A DNA stretch of 64,000 bases, from assembly GCA_024196135.1 (NCBI GenBank), contig JAMQCK010000001.1:372001-436000 (forward strand), in the 5' to 3' direction. Both the position numbers and the translations under genes were made by a program. Source of the DNA: Pleurotus ostreatus/Saccharomyces cerevisiae fusant (lineage: Eukaryota > Opisthokonta). The first letter of the stretch is position 1; the number at the start of each line of letters is the position of its first letter. Positions 1 through 11,800 of this stretch are shown in pieces. The notes under the pieces are model-generated. The model saw nothing but the letters and a program-made list of their open reading frames with translations, made no database searches and had not been told where the DNA came from.

Positions 1-737
1 CAATGAAGAGGTGACAGCTCTCGAGTAAGCGGTTTCTATGCAGCAGACAGAGACTACAAATGTTTGTTACCCAGAGATTGGTTCGGCCAGGGTGTACTTC
101 AGCTAAACTGGGATCGACGCTGCGCAGGTGTCGGTGAGAAAGCAAGCTGTGAGCGCGGTTGGCGGTGGCCGCTGCACTTGGGGCTGACTCTGCGTCCGAG
201 ATGGTCGTCGTCAAGTCCCGTACAGCCGCGATGAGCGCGTGGGAGGCAAGGGTACGGAAGGGGCAAGTCGACACACACAATGCGCGTCCGCTGATCGGCG
301 GCCGGTCCGGAGTCAACTCGGACTTGTCAAGGGAGACTCGGCATGTGTCGGTAACGAGCGCAACTTGCTCCCGCTACCGGCCTGCTGAGGTCATGAGAAC
401 AGCTGCTGGGTATTCCTGAGCTTGCGCTGCCGTGCGCGATTTGGGCGATAGGAACTCTCCTCGACGTCGACGACCCCCAGCAGCCGCCAGCGACGAGCAC
501 GATTTTCTGGTAAGTCGCCAACCCGCATGGTCGCCACCCGCGTTGCGCGCCACATGGATGATGAGATAGCGCTGATCAAAACAGCAAATCAGGGGCGAAG
601 CGCGCATCGGAATTATCCATTTTCGGCCAGGTATGTTAGGCGCCTTATAGCACGCCTCGATTATTAAATTCGCAAATGCGCTCCTGACGGCTCGCACATC
701 TTGATGTGCACTCTTCTCCTTCTTCTCCCCAACCACC
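1..737. other. Intergenic, upstream of the Zn2Cys6 regulator
   Basis: I see no convincing gene. Open frames here are short, have no splice-consistent extension and no recognisable motif. The last 100 bases become pyrimidine-rich (runs of ctcct/cttct near 714-732), as expected for a fungal promoter or 5' leader of the gene at 738. Confidence 0.6.
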
Positions 738-3700
738 ATGGCCTCCTCATACACGCCACTAGACCAGCAGTCGTTCCCGGACCAGTATTACCCGACCAGG
801 ACCTTTGTCAAGAGGGAGGAGGACGCTGACCCAGCCACCCACCTCCGTCTCAGCTCCCCGAACCAAGATCCCTCCTCGTTAGATGCCCAGCAGCCCGCCT
901 CTGCCCATCCATTCGGCTTCCCCCTTTCACAATCCTCATCCCGCTCCACCGCACATTCATCGCCCGCCATCCAGGCCATGCCCCCCAGTCTCATCCGCCA
1001 CAGCTCCGGCACGCAGTCGCAAGAAGACTCTCCCTCGTCGTCCTTCATGTCTACGCCCTGGACGAACGTCATCCCCTCCCCCGTCCTTGGCGACTCCTCC
1101 AACGCCGCCTCCAATCAGCACCGTGGCTCGCACAGTCCGGGCGAGGAGGACGACGATGTTACCCCCCTGGTCACCCTGCGCCCCGACAGCTCATTGGAGG
1201 CCCCGGGCATGTCGGCTTCACACGAAAAGATGGTGCGGAGACGGAGCAGCAAAGGTGCGTGGCACACCGCCTGTCCATTATACTTCTTCTGACATCCCGT
1301 GGACAGCCTGCGATCAGTGTCGCAAGTCGAAGTGCAAGTGCGAGCGGTCAGCGCAGGGGGACGACTGCAAGAACTGCGTGATGCTGGGCGTCCGTGAGTG
1401 GGCTGTCAGCGTCCATCATCGATTGATCTTGACTCGCGCTATCAGCGTGCACGTTCCTTGGTCCCTCGCGCAAGCGCGGCCCTCCCAAAGGCTACATCGA
1501 CGCCATTGAAGCGCGCTTGCACCAAGTCGAGGCGCTTATTGGCATCATGTTATATTCAGCAGAAGTACGGATGGACCGCGAACACGGCGTCGTCGATCGC
1601 GAGCCCTCGGAGCACAGAGACGAGCGCGCCGCCGGCATTCTGAGAGACATGGCGCAGGTATAATACTCTGGCTCCGCTTCACCTTCTGAATTGACGCGCA
1701 GACAGGACCCCCTCGCGCGCGAGATCCTTTGCAGAGTGGACAACTCTGCTTACGGCGTACAGGGCCGTAATAGGCAGCAGGCAGGCCCCAAATTCCGCCA
1801 ACAGGAAGACGAAGGAGCTTCGGAGTTATCTTCGGCCTTGTCTTCCATGCAGTACGTCCCCCATTTGGCCTGCATACTACGCCCTTGCATTCTCATACGT
1901 GTACGGTGCAGCCCGTCGAACGAATGGCAAGACCGCGTAACTCTCATGATGCGCAAGACGCGCCGAGACGCCTCTGGCTCGTCCGCGCGGCAGGGAGCAC
2001 CGCATGTGCTGCGCAACAGCTCCGCGCCTTTCGGCCATCGGTCCGGGAGCACGAGCAGCAGCGAGGATGCGGGCCCCCATGACAGTAGCCGTCGGCAAAG
2101 GCGGCGCGTAGCGCACGACGACGGGATGCTAACGCCTAGCGCGAGCGGCGATCCCTATGCGCGCCACAATCTCCATCGCACCCATCACAGCTTCTCGTCG
2201 TTGAGTGTGCAGCCGCCGAACGATCCGTACGTTTCGTCCTCCGACGCGACTTCGCCTACCAGCCCCGCCTACCAGCCATCCTTCATCCGCCGAACCTCGC
2301 TCAGCAGCCGATACCCCACCGTGCCGCAACAGTCCTCATACGCGAGCGACGACGAGGACGACGATACCCCTGCCGCTGTCACATCCGGCATCGGTGAGCT
2401 GAGTTTGAACGAAGACGAGCAGGTCAGGTATCATGGTCGCGCTAGCGGGCTTCATCTGCTGAGTAACACGGAGCGCCACGACCGCCGGAATGAGGGAGGC
2501 ATATGGCGCTTCCCCAAGGCTCGTGTATGGCCACCAGTCTCTAACAAGACGACGCGCATGACGCTGGAGGCTGCGGACGAGGAGTACAGGTGCCGCTTAC
2601 CTGAACTTCGGGTGCAGGAGGAGCTGCTCGACCTTTACTTCTCCTACGTCCAGACCGCCTTCCCCATCGTTCACAAGCAGTCGTTCCTGGATACTTTTAA
2701 GAGCATGTGCGTTTTCTCTACGCGTATACGCCCTCCTCGTCGTGCTCACATCCCCCAGGACGACGAGCGCGAGTCACGAGTCGCCCGGCTCGCCCGCTTC
2801 TGACCACTCGCAATCACGCTCGCCCTTCAACCGCGGCCCCCCGCGCGTTCCGCTTCTTCTGCTCTTCGCGATGTTCTCAATTGCCGCACGCTACTCCGAC
2901 AACGCCCCCGCGTCAGCCTCGAGCCGCGGGCTGGCGCCTTCGACGCAGGAGATGTGGGACGCGGGCGACGAGTACCTACGCACCGCGAAGCTCATCCTGG
3001 GCAACACGTACTCTGCCTCGCGCCCCTCGACGGTGCAGGCGCTGCTCCTCATGGGGTACCGCGAGATTGGCATCGGCGCGATGGCGGAGGCGTGGACGTA
3101 CATCGGGATGGCGGTGCGGATGGCCCAGGATCTGGGAATGCATCGCACTGCGGACGGCTGGTCGCGGACGCGGTTGGGGGGCAAGCTATTCAGTGAGGAG
3201 GAGCTGTCGGAGAGGAAGCGCATTTGGTATGGCTGCGTCATTATGGACAAGTATGTCTCGGCCTACATCGGTAAGTCCGCGCCCTTTCGAAGGTTTGCCA
3301 AGAGCTCACGTCTTCGCCAGGACGTCCCCTTGGAATATTCGAGCGCGATTTTGATACCCCACTACCTAGCGCGAACGATGTGAGTGTCTTTCCTCATGAC
3401 GTCGCCGAACATTCTATCTAATCCTTCTCTAGCCCGAGGAATACGAAGACTGCAAGCCTTACTCGTCGCTCTGCAGTCACGAGCGGATGCGCTTGCAGGC
3501 AGTACCTGGCCGGTCCATCTCGTGCTTCAATGCCTCCGCGACGCTATGTCCGTCATTTTGCTTCCCTCGTGGGGACGTTCCCACTGACTCCACTTCCAGC
3601 GAACATTCTCAGCATGATCATCCAGGCTGTCTATTCAGTGCGCTCGGGACCGACTCCCGATGACGAGGTTCAGTACCTGGAAGGGCTTCTTGACCGGTGG

Positions 3701-4919
3701 TACATCGCCCTTCCAGAGCACCTCCGCCGGGATCCGGGCTTTGCGAACCAGACGGCGCCCCTGCCGCATGTCCTCGCGCTACACATGCAGTACTGGTGCG
3801 CGGTCCTTCTCTTGCACCGACCTTCGTAAGTGGCGCGCGCCTCCGTGTCTAAGATTGAGCTCACGATAGGGTTACAGGATCAAGCATATCAAGAAGAACA
3901 GAGGGTACGCGCAGTTGGCGGGCTTCGCTTACGTCCATGCTGATTTTTAAGATAGGGCTAGTACGCTGGACGGCGCTGATCTGGCCAGGTCGGAGAAGAG
4001 CTACGACCTGTGTGCCTCGGCTGCTAATCAGATAACGTCTCTTTGTAAGTCGGATGCGGTTGATTGCATCGGTAGCACGCGTTGACGATCTATCCCCGTT
4101 AGTGACGATGTATGTGGACTACTATCCCATCAATCGCTGCCCGACGTTCCTGTGCTACTATATCTTCACGGCCAGCATCATGCACGTCACTGCGCGTACG
4201 TCCATCCAATCTTGCATATTGATCAGTTTACTGACCTGTCTTCAGTCTCGTGGCGCCCGGACGACCCGCAAGCGCGTATGGGTCTCTCGAAGTGCTTGAG
4301 TGCGTTGCAGATGATGGAGGTCATCTGGCCAGCCGCTGGCCGCGCCCTGGAGCTTCTCAGCGGCGCAAAAATAAGCGCTCCCAACACGGACCAACTCACG
4401 CCGCTGACGGAGCGACACAAGCGTCAGCCCGACCAGTCGGTTGACGACTTGTACCGCTCACATGGCCAGAGCGAAGTGTATCGCGACATCATCCTCCGCG
4501 CGAACAATGGCACGCTGCCCTACATCAGCGACGAGGAGGCCTTCGCTGCGCAGGAGGGCTCCCAGCCACTACCAGGTCCATCCAGCTTGCCCAATCTCTC
4601 CTTCGATCAGAGATGGCCGCCGACAGAGCCGATGCCCTATTCTGGTAGCGTGCATTCAACCGGGATATCGTCGTCGCTCCCTCAGAGCCTGTACGGCGTC
4701 GGCGCTGCATCGCATCCGCGCGTACCCAGCGGCAGCGAGCAGCCGCCCCATGGACAACGCTACCCTTCGCAGTACTATCAAGAGCTGTCCGAGTATCAGT
4801 TGAACCAGTACGATAGCTTCCCAGACCAGTTCATGCTGCCTCCGCCACCGCCTCCCGCCGCGCAACAGTACCCCTCTCAGATGTATGGATCTGAGTTCAA
4901 TAATGTCTTTAGTGAGTAG
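738..4919 (+). CDS. Zn2Cys6 fungal-specific transcription factor (XlnR-like)
   Basis: Predicted nuclear DNA-binding regulator. The ATG at 738 has a strong context (accATGG). The Zn cluster is split over exons. Exon 1 ends at 1254 in a basic stretch. Exon 2 (1307-1393) carries ACDQCRKSKCKC and CKNC. Exon 3 starts at 1446 with the sixth Cys (CTFLGPSRKRGPPKGYI), followed by an amphipathic linker; GPPKGYI and this linker are typical of basidiomycete XlnR-like factors. A long Ser-rich, disordered region follows. The fungal_trans regulatory domain begins near 2620 (LDLYFSYVQTAFPIVHKQSF) and runs through LLMGYREIGIGAMAEAW, IWYGCVIMDKYVSAYIG and CPTFLCYYIFTASIMH. The C-terminus is Gln/Pro/Ser-rich, ending at 4919. 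About ten further short introns lie between 1640 and 4245; their exact joins are less certain. The target genes cannot be read from sequence, and XlnR-like is a family resemblance, not proof of xylanase control. Confidence 0.88.
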
Positions 4920-5470
4920 TCCGTCGTCTATGCCATCACTATCATTCTTACTGACCCCGTTTTTAGATCACTAAGTAATCATCCTGTACTTAGCTCTTTC
5001 GTGGTCCTCGTAACCCTTCCTACCCCCTTTCCACTACCCTCCGCTTTCCTAGTCATGTCGCGTCCAACCGCGCCCTAGCATTCTCATTCCCCTTCTCTCG
5101 GACTCTACTCTCCGCTTTCCCCTCGCCGCGTGTTGTATCACTTAATTCGAGCCGCTCTACGTACGTTACTATCCCTACTCTGTAGCTTTATCTGCACCTT
5201 TCCTGCTATTGCATGCTCTCGTCTAGGCTTCTGATTGTATATCTAAGCACGAATAATTCGGTCTGCTCTTCACCAGATCGCGAGGCGCGAGTGCGTGTAC
5301 TAGTATTTGGCTGGTCCCAACTTCAGACTCGCGACGGAAGGTTGCACCATCAACGCGCTGAATTTGCCCACGAAGGTAAGCTTGGGAGAAGGTGTCGCAA
5401 AGATTAAGATTACATGATACAGGTGGCAAGGTATGCGCAAGAGACGACAATACAAGCGAACGGAGCGGTA
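4920..5470. other. 3' region of the regulator gene
   Basis: AT/pyrimidine-rich non-coding DNA after the regulator's stop, with no ORF of coding character. It probably holds the 3' UTR and polyadenylation region. It ends at the TA target duplication of the adjoining transposable element. Confidence 0.55.
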
Positions 5471-5472
5471 TA

Positions 5473-5945
5473 CAGTTGACTCCCTCCTAACGCATAGCTC
5501 CCATAACGCATAACCCCTGAAAAGGCATACATTTTGGGCGCCACCGACTTGGTAGGCTGGAAAAAGGCATAACTACCTGATATCTCATAAGGCATAGTAT
5601 GGGTGGGGTCCAAAAGGCATAAAATACTGGATCCCCGCGCTGATTGTTGCCGTATTAGGCAGTTTATGGGTCCAGGTTGGAGTATGTGGGTCACGATTTG
5701 ATTACTGCCGACCAAGCTCGGGCTTTTCTCGCAATCTATTACGGGCTATGCTCATTGCAGCAACAGGTGCATGAGCAATGGCATGACCTCAATATGAAAT
5801 ACAATGGAGACCCGACCAAAAGACATGCGCCGGGATTTGCCGAGCCAAATATTAATTTTCTTGGAATTTCCCATAAGTCATACTCCCTCAAAGGGCATAG
5901 TATGGGACACCCACGGACGGGTATGCGTTAAGAGGGAGTTAACTG
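5473..5945. mobile_element. 473 bp MITE-like DNA transposon (pogo/Fot1-type)
   Basis: The ends are a 24 bp terminal inverted repeat with two mismatches. The left end begins CAGTTGACTCCCTC (5473) and the reverse complement of the right end begins CAGTTAACTCCCTC (5945); both then read TAACGCATA. The element is bounded by TA on both sides (5471-5472 and 5946-5947), the target duplication of Tc1/mariner-pogo elements. Short motifs ending in GCATA recur inside (several AAGGCATA/AACGCATA copies at about 5490-5620, one GGGCATAGTATGGG at about 5894). This resembles the repeated subterminal transposase-binding motifs of pogo-like elements. No transposase is encoded; the only open frame (5677-5931) has no recognisable domain. 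It is therefore non-autonomous. The family assignment is inferred from the TIR and TSD style. Confidence 0.8.
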
Positions 5946-6103
5946 TACATACGTAGCAGCGGGTATCCGACAGAAGGAATTAAGGCGGAACGTAAGGTAG
6001 GTACAAGGGTATCGCAACGGAATAATAGGACAGGGAGATAGCGACGATGAAAGCGATGTCCGTAGGATAGCAGGTGGAGGAAGGATGGCCACGACAGTGT
6101 CCA

Positions 6104-7305
6104 TTACTCGAGCCAGTTCAGCGCCTTCGAGAATATGTCGATGAAACCACGATCATCCTCGGAGGTCACAACTTTCGCCTTCTTCCGCGAGCCCGACGCG
6201 CGCCCTCGCGACTCAGACTCCGACTCGGACGAGCTGTCAGAGGAGTCGTTGCGCGACCACGATTCCGCAGGCGGGAGAGTCTCCAGGTACTCCAGCGCGC
6301 ACTCTCGAACCTCCTCCCACGAGCGACTGTCGCCGAGTATCGAGGGCGTCTCTTTCAGGATGACGTACAGAGCGATGTCGTCCTGCCAGTCTATGAGCTC
6401 GAGGCACTCGGGGCACAGAGCTCGCAGCCGCTTAGCGAGCTTGGGGGAAGGCTTCGTTGTGGCGCCGATGAGACTGGGGTCGGCTTCGGCGTCCTTGCGT
6501 GCTCGTTCGATGATGACACGACATTCCGACGGTGTTGTGCACTCGTGGGCAGGGGCGACATAAATCTGCGAGAGCCGGTACTTGCGGGCGGCCAGGAAGG
6601 CTTCGTGAGCCTGGATGCAGATATCGCGGTGCTCGTCTGACAGAGCGTAGGAGCGTCCGGTTGGCAGAGGCTTCGTGGCCTTGAACGACGTGGGATGTAG
6701 CATGAGAGCCGGCGAGAACTGGGCGCAGTAGGCGAGAGCGGGAGGAAGCAGCCAGGGTTGTACACCTGCACACGCGAGGGCCGTCTCGATTGCAGCTACA
6801 GCAAGTGTGAAGTCATCGCGTGCGAAGGGGAGCTGGTTGATGGAGTCCAGGTCGCAGCAGAATACGTCGCAGAGATGATGTAAGGCCTTGGACATCAGAG
6901 CGGGCGTGCCGTACAGAGACGAAAGACGGGCAAGAACGAGAGAACACCAGATAGGCGAGCGCGCAGACACTGTTGAACTACGTCATTATAGGTTATTTAC
7001 TGCGAGGAGCAGTGTACTAGCAGGACGGACCTCTCGCTCTTCCCGTGTAACGCGTCTAAGAGCACGAGCATCTCGCTGGGGTCGACAGGCAAGTGGATGA
7101 CAGGCGGGTGAGTTATACCGTTGCGATCTTGTCTAAGCGGTTGTGCGGACTTCTCATCGTGAATGAGCTGGTACAGCTTTGATCCCACAAGTTCGCGTTC
7201 GAAGACGCCGAATAATCGAGAGTCGCCCTTGGTGCTAGAACACATGATGACGGCAGTTCCCTTGTGTGCAGGATAGGGAGTCGCCGCAGAGCCTTTAGAA
7301 GACAT
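6104..7305 (-). CDS. BTB/POZ-domain-like protein
   Basis: Two exons join cleanly: 7305-7031 and 6977-6104, with a 53 nt intron (6978-7030). The product is 382 aa. The N-terminal half resembles the degenerate BTB proteins common in Agaricomycetes: a hydrophobic strand with GDSRLFGVFERELVGSKLYQLIHD, then a low-complexity linker and PPVIHLPVDPSEMLVLLDALHGKSE. This is followed by an alpha-helical extension with LARLSSLYGTPALMSKALHHL. The middle part, with a CPECLELIDW segment, matches the helical tail seen after such BTB domains. The C-terminal 50 residues are a Ser/Glu-rich acidic stretch followed by a basic patch (SRKKAKVV), possibly a nuclear signal. BTB proteins act as dimerisation or cullin-3 adaptor modules, but no partner can be inferred here. 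The start chosen is the first Met that keeps the BTB-like fold. Confidence 0.62.
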
Positions 7306-8825
7306 CAGGAGTTGCGCTGAGGTATCACGAGCGGAAGGAAGAGAATCTATAAATCGCGAGGAAGTACCGCAAAGGCGAGAGGCAGGAGGCGAAACCCAAA
7401 TGATTCGCCATACATGCGACAGGGACCAAGCACGACCAAGCAAGCGCTTATACGCGGCCTTCTCCGGTCATGGTCAACGAAGCCATGGCGCGTTCGGAGC
7501 CAAACTCAAACACGAAGGAGGTAGATGTAGCCACAAAGTTTTATTCATCGCGGTTTTACTGATACTACTGCTATAATTTGAATGCACTGCAAGTCATGGA
7601 AATGAACATGGCCGCGAGTCGAACGCGTAAAGGCTCCCCCCGAGCCGCCACGTCCCAGCTAAAATATGGGTCACTGTACGCGAGCGCGCCGTCGGGTCAA
7701 GGTCACGAACGTCGCCGCTTCCAAGTCGTATCGACACCTCTCGCACCACCGAGGGTATGGGCCCCCGGCTGTGGAATAGACCACTGGTAGCACTGAAAGG
7801 AACACTCGTGTTGTCGCCACCAAGGATGAGAAGGGTCCCGGGTTTCAACACGCATCCTGACCGAACCGACCGACCAAGCAAACCATCAACCTTCCACGGG
7901 AGCGACGTCGCGTCGTGTCCAGCACAACGCGTAGCGTCCCTACCCGCACCGCCGAGGGAGTCGGCCCTCGGCTGTGGACTACACCACTTGGTGATAGGTC
8001 AAGAAGCACTGCGCAACGGGGAGGACCCCGTTGGCCCCTCCTCGACTTACCGGTGACGGCGGTTACCCACATCCCGAGGGAAGGGGCAGACCTGGCTTCT
8101 GAAGAAAGGTCGGTCGGGTCCCCTTCCTCTTATATTTCGACGTTAACAGCTCTCCAGGACACAGCAGTGTGTTGATATCACGAGGAAGCCGCGAAGGATT
8201 TCGCCATGATCACGACATCCGGCAAACATTCCGGGACCGGAAGCGGGCCTCAATCGGCGCTAAACTATATTTACCAGTATTTGGCCAAGTGTGTCCCAGA
8301 AAGCGTGGTCACATGACGCACGCGCGCAGTATACGCGATCACGCGTGCCGGCTTGGGAAGACGCGACAGTCAAAGAAGCAATAGGGCGACCGCCGCCGCC
8401 GCCAGTACGGTGAAATGAGGCAAAGCAGTCACTAGTGTGGCGTAGGTTGGTTCGAAGCCGTCAGGGTCCATGACCCCGCCGGTGGGGCACTCAGCTCGGA
8501 GTCGAGTCAGGCTGCAAACACGCCCGTCATGCTTCGAAGAGATGTCATCGACAGGACCGACCGAGATTCTCGCTTGAGCGCAGATACTTTGATTGCCAGA
8601 TACTGAGGGTAGAAGCAGGATACAGCCCGAGACGAGAGAAGCGTAGCGACGCAGACAAAACGAGTCCGAAAGAAAAAAGCCGAGAAAGAAAGGTAACCAC
8701 ATTCAAGCGAAAAGAATTATGTCGTGAAGTCGGATTACGAACGCGCCATCGATGCAAGAAGGTCGGCAAACGTTGCGAGTCACCGGATACGACGTCCTAT
8801 GTCCACCGCCAGCACCGCTGCGCAC
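7306..8825. other. Gene-poor interval with degenerate repeats
   Basis: I see no gene here. Open frames on both strands are short and lack family motifs. Two related segments of about 50 bp in direct orientation (7742-7790 and 7945-7998) are the clearest structure. The interval may contain decayed repeat DNA, but I found no terminal repeats or reverse-transcriptase motifs to define an element. Confidence 0.5.
7742..7998. repeat. Pair of diverged direct repeats
   Basis: Copy 1 (7742-7790) and copy 2 (7945-7998) share the frame CGCACC-CCGAGGG-GGCC-CGGCTGTGGA-TA-ACCAC-TGGT, with scattered substitutions and small indels. They lie about 200 bp apart in the same orientation. Neither copy falls in a recognisable gene. 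The origin is unknown; a decayed duplication is the simplest reading. Confidence 0.5.
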
Positions 8826-11800
8826 CTACAGAGAGATCGGCGAGTTGAACTCAGCATCTTTGGTGACCTCCGCGGCGGCCTCGTCGACCACCCACACAAC
8901 GCGCCGCGTCATCAAACCAGCGTCGCCGGCGCTCAGAACCCGGTCCGGGCGGCTCGACAGAGCGTGCAGAAGCGTGCGAACTAGGGGAGACACAAGCATT
9001 TTTGAGCGCCTTCGACTGACCGCCAAACGAAGAAACTAACCTTGCCTCTCCATCCCTGGCTTAGCCCACTCGCCCTTCGCCGACACCTCCGGTACGGCGT
9101 CGTTATTGAAGCCTGGACGCTGCGAGAACCGATATGCCTTGGACGCTCGGCGCAGCAGAGGCTTGTACAACGTATCCATAAACTCGCGGAAGGTGCAAGA
9201 CGTGGGTGTCAGCCCCGACGCCCGGAGGGTGAGGTCGCGCTCGTGTCCCCGCTGCTTCGACAGCATGTGGAGGAACAACAAGAACGCCTCCGCCTGCGCC
9301 TCCTTCGGCAGCTGGACGCCCAGCTTGCGAGCCTTGGCCGCGAGGTCGGGTCGCATGATGGCGGAGTGGGCGAACATGGAAGCGCGGTGAGCGGGCGAGG
9401 TGACCGTGTCGAGCCAGGCCTGCGAAGTAGCGAGTGAGCGAAAGTATAGTTTGGAATATTGAGGACGACTGACCTTCCCGAACTCCTCATCGACGACCCG
9501 GCACCTCGCCAGCAGGTCGCACATGTAGACGTAGAACTGCATGTTCGCAGACGACAGCCAACGCGTCGTCTTTGCTGGATCCGCAGGCACTTCATCGAGG
9601 GCGTTCCAAGACTCGGCGGAGAGGGCGAAGGGAACAACATGCGCAGAGAGACCGGAGCTTCGCTTGACCTGAGATTCCTCCGACTGGCTGGCCTGCCTCT
9701 TGCGCTTGCCTAGGCTGCGAGGTTCGCCCTGAGCCTGGCGGCCCGCGTCGTCGAAGTCGGACCCAGAGGCGGACCCCTTCGTGATCCGCTGAATGATCCC
9801 GGTGGCGATCCCGACGCGCTTCGCGTCCAGCGTGTCCTCGGCGACATTGGGCGCGCGCTCGGTGCGCGTAGGTGTTCGCTCGGTTGGCGTAGGCGCCGGC
9901 ACGTCGAGTATGGTTATGCTCTTCCTGAAAAGAGCGACCCGCTCATCTTCTGAAGCCGCTCTTGCGCTGAGAGTGCGGACCCGCCCACTGGTGGAAGGCA
10001 TGCGCTGGCTCGCATAGAGCGTCGGTCTGCCCAGGCTGGGTGTCCTCTCCGTCGCGTGGGGAGTTGACATGCTCGGGCCAGACGCTCGAGATCCGGCGCC
10101 GAGCGTTTGTCCTCCGACGCTAGCCGCTCGCTGCTCGAAGAGAGCTGTCCGTTCCTTGACGCTCGACGCACGTCCTCCGATGTCGATCGACCGTTCCCCA
10201 CAGCTGACCGTCCGCTTCCGCTTGCCGAAGTCGGGAGCGTTCAAGCACGAAACGTTCGCCGTGTCATCCCAGCGAACCGGGCGAAGCGCCTGCCGCCCTC
10301 GCTTGAGTAGATCGGCTTGGGATAGTTCGGGCATTGAGAGGTTGCCACAGGAATCTGCGGTCGAAGTTGACGGGAAGGTTGTCGACGTTGAGGCGGCGGG
10401 TCTGAAGGCCTCTGCGGCAGGAGTCGAAGTCGACGCGAAGGATGCCGGGTCGAAAGCAGCGAGCGTCGAGGGATCAGGCGCCGACGAGGAAGGAGTTCGA
10501 GTCCTTGCGAGATCTGAGGGCGTCAAGGGTGCCTCTCCGAGAGCAGATGGAACCCCCACAAGTGCGATTGGCGTCGGCGTAGCACCGGGTGGGATTCTCG
10601 AACCGGTACTAGCCAGTGGCTTCGGGGTAGTGAAGCCAAAGAAAGACCTTGGCGTGGTAAGGTCAGAGACGGGAGTAGGCGTGGCAGGCATCCACGATGA
10701 AGCAGCAGACAAGGCGGACGTAGCAGATGACCGAGACGACGTCGAAGATGACCGAGGAGGCGTTGCAGAAGGCCGAGTAGAGGGGGCTGATGAACGGGCA
10801 GATGCAGTAAGGAACGAAAGGGGCGTAGCAGAGGACGTAGCAAAGGCAGGAGTCGTAGTCGAGATCCGGGCCGAACTGGCGGGCAACGAGCGAACATTGC
10901 TGAGTTTACGAGCCTCAGGCGCCGATGTCTGGACCCGAGGATCGGTAGTGCGAGGTGTGTATTCGTTGATAGCGCTTGAGTCTCCAGCGACAGCGTTCTT
11001 CTTAGCGATCTTCCTTGGCTCCTCCACGAGTAGCTTGACTGGCACCTGGAAGTCCAGGTCCGTTTGCCGCAACAAGTCTTCACACGCGACCGAATTCGCC
11101 AAGCCTAGCGCACGGAGAAACTTGCGCACACAAGGGTTGCGATGGTCGTAAAGGCCAGCACAAATGTCGCCGTAGAGTCCAACTATGCCGTCCCGGACGT
11201 CATTGAGGCAGCCCTCACGAAGCTGGGGAAAATCGTGACGGCCATCGTCGACGCAGAATAAGAAGGCGGCTAGGTCTGTCGAGCTGTCTGCATCCGATCC
11301 AGAGTCCGAGTCTGCACGGTCCGAAGTGTCACTCTCGTCTTCGTTGTGCGTCGAGCCCATAGGTGAGTACACGACTCGGTTCCTCGTGCTACAGAGGACG
11401 TGAAGCAAGGTGTTCCACTGGCCGCGGAAGGCGCAGAGAGCGGGGGTCGTGGGCTCGAGATGGGCGATGGCGGAAGACGAGGCGTAGGTCGTGGTAGCGG
11501 GCGGAGCAGCAGCAGGAGAACGAATCGAACAGGCGAAGTCCCGGTCCAGCACAAGCAGCCCAGAGCTATCGAAGCACGGAGCCTTCGCAAGGTTGAAATC
11601 CGCGGGCCTGGCGAGGCCAGAGGGAGCGCTGGCTCGACGGCTGGTCAGGGCGTGTCGAGCAGTCAGCGATTTGTTGCGCATCTCTCTGGCCCTCAAGCGT
11701 GAGCGTGTGCGGTCCTCCAACACAGCCTGCAGAAGCGGCGCATAGAGCGTGTCGAGGAATAGGCGAAGGGATTCGGAGGACTTCATATTGATCTCGTGAA

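Noticed and set aside
159..419. 86-codon plus-strand open frame near the left edge
   Set aside because: No recognisable domain, no splice partner and no conserved start context.
5677..5931. 84-codon open frame inside the transposon
   Set aside because: It has no transposase, DNA-binding or other motif and its ends are set by the element's repeats; treated as non-coding.
7444..8825. Possible LTR retrotransposon remnant
   Set aside because: I looked for paired long repeats, a primer-binding site and reverse-transcriptase or integrase motifs and found none; only weak direct repeats remain.
10069..11151. 360-codon plus-strand open frame
   Set aside because: It is antisense to the disordered Ser/Thr/Pro region of the 1111-aa gene; its Val/Gly/Asp-rich composition mirrors the opposite strand and it has no family motif.
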